Assembly (NCBI GenBank): GCA_946410475.1
Contig: CAMKAM010000039.1
Coordinates: 1 to 10,729 of the forward strand
DNA from: an uncultured Bacillota bacterium
Lineage (GTDB): Bacteria > Bacillota > Clostridia > Peptostreptococcales > Anaerovoracaceae
Direction of reading: 5' to 3'
Length of the DNA stretch: 10,729 bases
The notes below the pieces were generated by a model. It saw only the letters and a list, made by a program, of their open reading frames with translations, was not told where the DNA came from and did not search any database. This document shows positions 5,464-10,729 of the stretch, in pieces; within the stretch, counting starts at the first letter, position 1; each line of letters opens with the position of its first letter. Both the position numbers and the translations under genes were made by a program.

Positions 5464-6989
5464 TTTTTCAGGAGGCTCCTTCCGGTCATTTCAGCCGGCA
5501 CTTCTATATCCATAGCGTCGAGCATGGTCGGGGCTATGTCCGCCAGTTTTCCGCCGTCCTCGAGTTCGAACGGCGAATTCGAGATGTGATAGAAGGGCAC
5601 GGGGTTCAGCGAGTGGCTCGTCACGACGTTGCCCTCGGCGTCGAGCATCTCGTCCGCGTTGCCGTGGTCCGCCGTAAGGAATATCTGGCCGTCCTTCTCG
5701 AGGACCTTCTGCCTGATCTTTTCGACGCATACGTCGAGGGCCTGCACAGCGTCGATCGCTGCCTGCATGACTCCGGTATGGCCGACCATGTCGGCGTTGG
5801 CGAAGTTGAGTATTATCATATCGTATTTCTCGGAGTCTATAGCCTCGAGCACTTTGTCTGTGACCTCGTAGGCGCTCATCTCCGGCTGCAGGTCGTATGT
5901 CGCGACCTTGGGCGAGGGTACGAGGATGCGGTCTTCGTTCTCGTTCGGAGCCTCGACGCCGCCGTTGAAGAAGAACGTGACGTGGGCGTACTTTTCAGTC
6001 TCTGCGATACGGAGCTGCTTCATGCCCAGTCCCGAGATGTACTCGCCGAGAGTGTTGTCATGATGCTCCGGCGGGTAAGCCACTATGACGTTCGGCATCT
6101 CCGCGTCGTACTGCGTCATGCAGACATAGCAGATATCCTCTGGTCTCTTTGTTCTCTCAAATCCGTCAAAGGCGTCGTCTACGAAAGCCCTCGTGATCTG
6201 TCTTGCCCTGTCGGGGCGGAAGTTGAACATGATCATGGCATCGTGGTCGCTTACTACGCGCTCTTTGCCGAGCGATACGGGGACGAGGAACTCGTCGTCT
6301 GTATCAGCCGCGTAGGAAGCGTCGACGGCAGCGTCCGCGCTTCCTGCGATCTCGCAGTCAGCGAGAGTCATCGCGTCGTAAGCCTTCTGCACGCGCTCCC
6401 ATCTCTTGTCTCTGTCCATGGCGTAGTATCTTCCTGATATGACGCCTATCTTTCCGAGCCCGACCTCTGCCATATGCTCCTCGAGCTGGTCCAGATAGAT
6501 CTTCGCGCACCTGGGTGGTACGTCTCTTCCGTCGAGGAAGCAGTGGACGTAGACTTCCTTCAGACCTTTTTTCTTCGCCATGTCTATGATCGCGAAGAGG
6601 TGGGTCAGATGCGAGTGGACGCCTCCGTCTGAGACGAGTCCGTGCACATGGAGGGCGGAGCCGTTCTTAAGGCAGTGATCCATCGCCTGGTTCAGAGCCG
6701 CATTCTCAAAGAACGCGCCTTCCTCTATCTCTTTCGTTATACGTGTGAGTTCCTGATAAACTATGCGGCCCGCGCCGATGTTCAGATGCCCGACTTCGGA
6801 GTTTCCCATCTGTCCTTCGGGGAGGCCTACGGCGAGCCCGCATGCCGCGAGCGTCGTTCCCGGATAGCTTTTGAAAATGGAATCGATGTTCGGTTTGACT
6901 GCCTGTGACACAGCGTTGCCCGGGCCGTCAGGCGCGATGCCGAATCCGTCGAGTATCATCAGCATCGTCGGTCTTTTGAATTCTTTCAT
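5460..6989 (-). CDS. gpmI: 2,3-bisphosphoglycerate-independent phosphoglycerate mutase
   Basis: This cytoplasmic, normally Mn-dependent enzyme interconverts 3-phosphoglycerate and 2-phosphoglycerate in glycolysis and gluconeogenesis. The 509-residue length matches the family (about 505-515). Alkaline-phosphatase-superfamily residues are intact: metal ligand Asp14 in LDGFG, nucleophile Ser64 in MGNSEVGH, and the ligands in ANADMVGH (Asp400, His404), TADHGN (Asp441, His442) and TSHS (His459). Substrate-binding motifs FLDGRDVPP (151-159) and SGRYYAMDRDKRWER (185-199) are also present. The open frame extends 46 codons further upstream to 7127, but the ATG at 6989 is preferred because GAGGAG (7002-6997) sits seven bases before it, the family starts with KRPTMLMILDGFG, and the extension would run through the promoter. 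The gene is not next to the gap/pgk/tpiA glycolytic genes. It is divergent from addA and overlaps the following membrane-protein gene by ATGA. Confidence 0.97.
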   Translation of the reverse strand: MKEFKRPTMLMILDGFGIAPDGPGNAVSQAVKPNIDSIFKSYPGTTLAACGLAVGLPEGQMGNSEVGHLNIGAGRIVYQELTRITKEIEEGAFFENAALNQAMDHCLKNGSALHVHGLVSDGGVHSHLTHLFAIIDMAKKKGLKEVYVHCFLDGRDVPPRCAKIYLDQLEEHMAEVGLGKIGVISGRYYAMDRDKRWERVQKAYDAMTLADCEIAGSADAAVDASYAADTDDEFLVPVSLGKERVVSDHDAMIMFNFRPDRARQITRAFVDDAFDGFERTKRPEDICYVCMTQYDAEMPNVIVAYPPEHHDNTLGEYISGLGMKQLRIAETEKYAHVTFFFNGGVEAPNENEDRILVPSPKVATYDLQPEMSAYEVTDKVLEAIDSEKYDMIILNFANADMVGHTGVMQAAIDAVQALDVCVEKIRQKVLEKDGQIFLTADHGNADEMLDAEGNVVTSHSLNPVPFYHISNSPFELEDGGKLADIAPTMLDAMDIEVPAEMTGRSLLKK

Positions 6990-7028
6990 ATCATATCTCC
7001 TCTTGATAGTTTCCATCTTGACGAGGCT

Positions 7029-7037
7029 ATTATACCA
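7029..7037 (-). promoter_or_regulatory. Extended -10 promoter for gpmI (leftward)
   Basis: On the minus strand TGGTATAAT reads from 7037 to 7029, a perfect extended -10 element (TGn plus TATAAT). No good -35 box is found 16-18 bases upstream. Transcription would start near 7022 and give a leader of about 33 bases with the GAGGAG ribosome binding site. The element forms one half of an inverted repeat with the addA -10 element. Confidence 0.65.
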
Positions 7038-7043
7038 TACCTG

Positions 7044-7052
7044 TGATATAAT
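7044..7052 (+). promoter_or_regulatory. Extended -10 promoter for addA (rightward)
   Basis: TGATATAAT (7044-7052) is a perfect extended -10 element. The region expected to hold its -35 box (about 7024-7029) has no match and runs into the opposing gpmI -10 box. Transcription would start near 7059 and give a leader of about 39 bases with AAGGGGA (7081-7087) ten bases before the addA ATG. Confidence 0.65.
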
Positions 7053-7097
7053 TGATTCTGCAAAAGGGATATTTGAGAAAAAGGGGAAGACCGCACC

Positions 7098-10000
7098 ATG
7101 GATACCGTCAGATGGAACGATAGACAAAGAGAAGTACTCGAGACCAACGGAAAGAATATGCTCATCTCCGCAGCGGCAGGCAGCGGGAAAACGGCGGTGC
7201 TCGTCGAGAAGATCAGAAGGCTGATGATCGATGAAGGCATCGACGTTTCCGATTTCCTCATAGTGACTTTCACGAGGGCGGCTGCTTCCGAGATGAAGGA
7301 AAAGATCATAAAGTCGATCAACAAGGCGGCCCAGGCGGATCCTGAAAAAGCCGGCTTCCTCAGAAAACAGCTCGAAGGCATCGGAAAGGCGCAGATCAGT
7401 ACATACGACAGCTTCGCGAAGGACATAGTCGCGAAGTATTTCTATGAGATTGGGATCGACCCCGGGCTTAGGATAGCGGACGAGCAGGAAGTGAAGATCC
7501 TGAAGTCCGAGGCTGCCGATGAGATGATGGAGCAGCTTTATGAAGAAGCCGATCCGGACGTGATGCGCTTCATGGATGCTTACCAGAGCGCGAAGGGCGA
7601 CAAGGGCATGAAGGAAGCGGTCTGGGACCTTTACGACCGGCTTCGCAAGATGCCAGAGGGCATAGGCTGGCTCGAACAGGCGATAGAAAAGGATCCGGAG
7701 GAATACAGGCAGGCCGTGATGGAGGAAGCCGTGCGCGGAGTAAAGAAAGCGCTTGCTTACTTCGAGAGGGTTTGCGACATCTTCCGCGACGGCGGATACA
7801 CGAAGATGCTTGAGAAAGCGGAGGAGGACGCTTCATATATCAGGGCGCTCATTTCATCTGAAAGGGATTCTCTCGCCATGGGCATCGCAGGTTTCAAGCC
7901 TGTACGTATGGTCTACGGCAAGGACAAAGAGTCGGCCGAGGACGACGGCACGAAGGCCCTCGTCGATGATCTCAGGGGAAAAGGCAAGGATATCCTGAAA
8001 TCACTGGACGGGATGCTGCAGGATCTTGACGCAAGGATAGAAGATGTGAAGCGGACGCTGCCGTATCAGCAGACGCTTCTTGAGATACTGAAAAAATACG
8101 AAGAGATATTCACATCGATGAAACTCGATAGGGGCGTCATGGACTTCGATGATACTAACCATTATGCGCTGAAGATACTCGAAAACGACGACGTCGCAGC
8201 GGAGTACAGGGACAGATTCAAATACATATTCATCGATGAGTATCAGGACAGCAACTACATGCAGGAAGCGTTGATCGCGAGGGTGAAGCGTGAGAACAAC
8301 GTCTTCATGGTAGGAGATATCAAACAGAGCATCTACGGGTTCAGACACGCTGAACCGGACATATTCAAACAGCGCGGGATAGAGTATTCCGATGAAGCGA
8401 ACGAGGACAGCGTGAAGATAGATCTGAACTCCAACTACAGGAGCAAGGGCGAGATAATCCGCAGCGTCAACGACGTCTTCAGTTCGCTGATGGACGGATA
8501 CGACGACGATGCTGCCCTGGTCAAGGGGGATCCGTACGAGGGAGAACTGAAGTATCCGACGGAACTTCATATCATTGATATGAAGGGAGATGAAGATACG
8601 GACGGGACCGAAAACAGGAACCCGGCAGCGCAGGATAAAGCGGAGCTCGAAGCCGCCCTTGTCGCCGGGATAGTCGAGGACAGCATAGGGCTGCCGGTAT
8701 ATGATTCCGCTGCGGGAGCGGAAAGACCGCTTGAAAAGCGCGACATAGTGATACTTCTCAGAGCTGCGAAAGGCAAGGCGGAAAAGTATTACGAGGCCCT
8801 TCTTGACAGAGGTATAGAGGCATATATCGAGGATGACCTTGGGTACTATGAGACTGTCGAGGTAAGGACGGTCATCGACATGCTGAAGGTGATAGACAAC
8901 AGATACCGCGACATACCTCTGCTGTCGGTGCTGAAATCCGGTCTGCGCGAATTCTCAAACGATGAGCTCGCTGAGATCAGGCTGTCTTCGCCGGAAGGGC
9001 TGTTCAGCGAAGCCTTCTTCGCATATCCGGATTCAGAGGATGCGAAGAGCGAAGAACTGAAAGAAAAGATAGCAGCATTCGCTTCCGACCTTGACAGGTG
9101 GGCGGACCTTGCTGCTTACACCCCGGTCTCGGAGTTCATATGGCGCCTGATGGACGAGAGCGGATACTACGTCTACGCGGGCAGCCTCCCTGCGGGCGCG
9201 CAGAGGATGGCGAACCTCGGGTCTCTGGTCGAGAAGGCTTCGGCGTTCGAGGACAGGAGCGACGGAACGTTAAGAGAATTCGTCGTATACGTCGACAGGA
9301 TAGATCAGGAAAAACTGAACGCCGGTCAGAAGAGCCTCACGAACGAGAAAGACGATATCGTAAGGATAATGACTGTGCACAAGAGCAAGGGTCTCGAATT
9401 CCCGATGGTAATCGCGGCGGGACTGGGTTCGGAGATCAGGACGGGCCCGTCCGGAAACAAGCCCGTGATCGGGATGATGCACAAGGATGTCGGCTTTGCC
9501 CTGCCGCTGAGAGACAGAGAGAAGATGTACTCGAAGGATACTGTCGTGATGGACCTCATCAAAAGCCGCAAAGAGGAAGACGAACTTGAAGAGGAAGAGA
9601 GGATACTCTACGTCGCCTGCACCAGAGCGAAGGACAGACTGGTCCTCACAGGATGCGTCAAAGACTGGGAAGCCGAAGAGACGAAGCTCGCGAGCGGAAT
9701 GACTATGAAAGGCACCTTCCTCCAGATGATACTCAGCTCGGAGAGCGGCGGCGAGATCCGGAAGATCATCCACAAGGCGGATGATATAGATCCCCTGAGC
9801 ACGGCGAGGCCGGCAAGGGGCGGGAGAAAGAAAATGATAGAGGAACTGTTCGGCGGTGAGGGCGCAGGCGATGAGGCAGTCCGTGAGGAGATCGAGAGAA
9901 GGCTGTCATACGTCTATCCTTACGCAGAAAGTCTTGAGAAGAAGTCCAAGTATTCAGTAAGCGAACTGAACCGCGAACGGTCGGCCGCGCTGAAGGCGGA

Positions 10001-10661
10001 CGTGGGACAGTTCCCTGCATATGATGAGAACGATGCCTATGACCTCGGATACAAGCCCGCTGCGAGGACCCTCAGAGTTCCTTCGTTCGCGGAGGATGGA
10101 TCCGAAAAGGAGGGCGGTCTCAGCGGAGCTCAGTACGGTACGGTGATGCACTCCGTGATGGAACATGTCGATTTCGCTGTGGCCGTAAAGGCGGAGGGCG
10201 AAGGCCGCATAGATCTGATAAAAGAGAAGATCGAATGGATGGCGGAGAAGGGACTGCTGCTTCCTGAAGAGGCTGCAGCCGCAGATCCGAAAAAGATAGC
10301 CGGATTTTTCAGCACGGACATCGGACGCAGGGCAGGCGCGGCGGCAGGCGCAGGGAAGCTCAGCAAGGAAAAGCATTTCACCATAAAGCATACCCTTGAG
10401 GGACACGATCCGGGCAGCGCCGGTGAAGATGTCCTCGTACAGGGGATAATAGACTGCTTCTTCGAGGAGACTTTCCCGGACGGGGAGAGCGGGATCGTAC
10501 TTGTCGACTACAAGACGAACGCGAAGACGGAAGGTATAGAAGAACTGTACGCGGAGCAGATCGCCCTGTATAAAGAAGCGATCGAGAAGGCAACGGGGAA
10601 GAAGGTACGGGAGAGCTATCTGTATCTCTTCAAAAGCGGACAGGCGGTCAGCATGATGTGA
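7098..10661 (+). CDS. addA: ATP-dependent helicase/nuclease subunit A (AddA)
   Basis: AddA is the UvrD-like helicase and RecB-family nuclease subunit of AddAB, which processes double-strand DNA ends for RecA-dependent repair in place of RecBCD. The 1187 residues are close to, slightly under, the roughly 1200-1280 usual in Firmicutes. Superfamily 1 motifs are visible in order: Q-motif region WNDRQREVL (Gln10), Walker A AAAGSGKT (Lys31), Walker B DEYQD (Asp380, Glu381), motif III GDIKQSIYGFR (406-416), motif V TVHKSKGLEFP (His761) and motif VI YVACTRAKDRL (Arg843). The C-terminal nuclease domain has the conserved histidine in GTVMHSVMEH (His1018) and the catalytic set in VQGIIDCFFEE (Asp1119) and VDYKTN (Asp1137, Lys1139), so both activities should be intact. 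The ATG at 7098 fits the motif spacing and the AAGGGGA site upstream. In most Bacillota addB precedes addA; here the upstream neighbour is divergent gpmI, so addB is elsewhere or downstream. Confidence 0.97.
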   Translation: MDTVRWNDRQREVLETNGKNMLISAAAGSGKTAVLVEKIRRLMIDEGIDVSDFLIVTFTRAAASEMKEKIIKSINKAAQADPEKAGFLRKQLEGIGKAQISTYDSFAKDIVAKYFYEIGIDPGLRIADEQEVKILKSEAADEMMEQLYEEADPDVMRFMDAYQSAKGDKGMKEAVWDLYDRLRKMPEGIGWLEQAIEKDPEEYRQAVMEEAVRGVKKALAYFERVCDIFRDGGYTKMLEKAEEDASYIRALISSERDSLAMGIAGFKPVRMVYGKDKESAEDDGTKALVDDLRGKGKDILKSLDGMLQDLDARIEDVKRTLPYQQTLLEILKKYEEIFTSMKLDRGVMDFDDTNHYALKILENDDVAAEYRDRFKYIFIDEYQDSNYMQEALIARVKRENNVFMVGDIKQSIYGFRHAEPDIFKQRGIEYSDEANEDSVKIDLNSNYRSKGEIIRSVNDVFSSLMDGYDDDAALVKGDPYEGELKYPTELHIIDMKGDEDTDGTENRNPAAQDKAELEAALVAGIVEDSIGLPVYDSAAGAERPLEKRDIVILLRAAKGKAEKYYEALLDRGIEAYIEDDLGYYETVEVRTVIDMLKVIDNRYRDIPLLSVLKSGLREFSNDELAEIRLSSPEGLFSEAFFAYPDSEDAKSEELKEKIAAFASDLDRWADLAAYTPVSEFIWRLMDESGYYVYAGSLPAGAQRMANLGSLVEKASAFEDRSDGTLREFVVYVDRIDQEKLNAGQKSLTNEKDDIVRIMTVHKSKGLEFPMVIAAGLGSEIRTGPSGNKPVIGMMHKDVGFALPLRDREKMYSKDTVVMDLIKSRKEEDELEEEERILYVACTRAKDRLVLTGCVKDWEAEETKLASGMTMKGTFLQMILSSESGGEIRKIIHKADDIDPLSTARPARGGRKKMIEELFGGEGAGDEAVREEIERRLSYVYPYAESLEKKSKYSVSELNRERSAALKADVGQFPAYDENDAYDLGYKPAARTLRVPSFAEDGSEKEGGLSGAQYGTVMHSVMEHVDFAVAVKAEGEGRIDLIKEKIEWMAEKGLLLPEEAAAADPKKIAGFFSTDIGRRAGAAAGAGKLSKEKHFTIKHTLEGHDPGSAGEDVLVQGIIDCFFEETFPDGESGIVLVDYKTNAKTEGIEELYAEQIALYKEAIEKATGKKVRESYLYLFKSGQAVSMM

Positions 10662-10710
10662 GAAGGGCGCGGCGGGACCCTGCCCGGATCACGAAAAAAC
10701 AGACAACGAA

Positions 10711-10729
10711 AAAGGAGCACCGAAGTGCT
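10711..10729 (+). promoter_or_regulatory. Probable ribosome binding site and GTG start of the next gene
   Basis: AAAGGAG (10711-10717) is followed, after seven bases, by GTG at 10725-10727, two bases from the window edge. The 49 bases between the addA stop and this site contain short GC-rich inverted repeats (GGGC at 10665 with GCCC at 10682; CGGG at 10673 with CCCG at 10683) but no T-run, so I see no terminator. A co-transcribed gene is plausible. Too little is present to say what it encodes. Confidence 0.4.

Noticed and set aside
5454..6437. 327-codon plus-strand open frame antisense to gpmI
   Set aside because: gpmI on the other strand has all catalytic residues. The antisense translation is Val/His/Arg-rich with no domain.
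6986..6994. Two-codon leader frame (ATG ATA TGA, minus strand) overlapping the gpmI start
   Set aside because: Its ATG is only two bases from the ribosome binding site, too close for normal initiation, so it is probably chance.
7018..7052. TTGACG (7018-7023) as the -35 box of the addA promoter
   Set aside because: The spacer to TATAAT at 7047 would be 23 bases, well outside 16-18. An extended -10 promoter explains the site better.
6990..7127. 46-codon N-terminal extension of gpmI
   Set aside because: It would pass through the divergent promoter elements and the strong ribosome binding site. The family start is at 6989.
10662..10690. GC-rich inverted repeats after addA as a terminator
   Set aside because: The stems are only 4 bp and no T-run follows.

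Overview
The window is about 10.7 kb of ordinary chromosomal, gene-dense DNA. It most likely comes from an anaerobic member of the Clostridia (Bacillota) with moderately high GC. The basis is an AddA-type rather than RecB-type recombination helicase, a GpmI-type phosphoglycerate mutase, two FAD-protein families (HI0933/BaiN and COG2509) common in Clostridia, strong AGGAGG-like ribosome binding sites, tightly overlapping genes, and frequent AGG/AGA and ATA codons. This placement is inferred from gene content, and I cannot name a genus. No mobile element, CRISPR array, tRNA or rRNA is visible.

Layout. (1) Positions 1-875 (+) hold the C-terminal part of a fold-type I PLP aminotransferase of the 2-aminoadipate transaminase/MocR-like group. 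It is followed by a hairpin that looks like a weak intrinsic terminator. (2) Positions 941-5023 (+) form an apparent four-gene operon behind a good sigma-A-type promoter. The genes are a patatin-like phospholipase, a small universal-stress-protein-like protein, an HI0933/BaiN-family flavoprotein and a COG2509-family FAD-dependent dehydrogenase. The first three overlap by 4 and 11 bases, and the fourth follows after 12 bases on a GTG start. (3) Positions 5026-6989 (-) form a two-gene operon read right to left: gpmI, then a small membrane-anchored protein of unknown function that overlaps gpmI by an ATGA. Its stop faces the COG2509 stop inside one 16-bp palindrome. (4) Positions 7029-7052 hold two extended -10 promoter elements arranged as an inverted repeat, one driving gpmI leftward and one driving addA rightward. 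(5) Positions 7098-10661 (+) encode complete AddA, the helicase-nuclease subunit of AddAB. Its usual partner addB is not beside it upstream. A ribosome binding site and GTG at the right edge suggest another gene starts there.

How the genes fit together. gpmI is central glycolysis and addA is double-strand break repair. They probably share only the bidirectional promoter. The patatin/USP/two-flavoprotein operon has no established pathway. Its tight overlaps suggest co-expression of a lipid hydrolase, a nucleotide-binding-like stress protein and two redox enzymes, and it is the best candidate here for an undescribed functional unit. No clearly novel system such as a defence island, new RNA or new element was found. 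The more notable signals are architectural: the interlocked divergent promoters, the shared stop-codon palindrome, and a tandem-repeat hairpin directly before the USP ribosome binding site.
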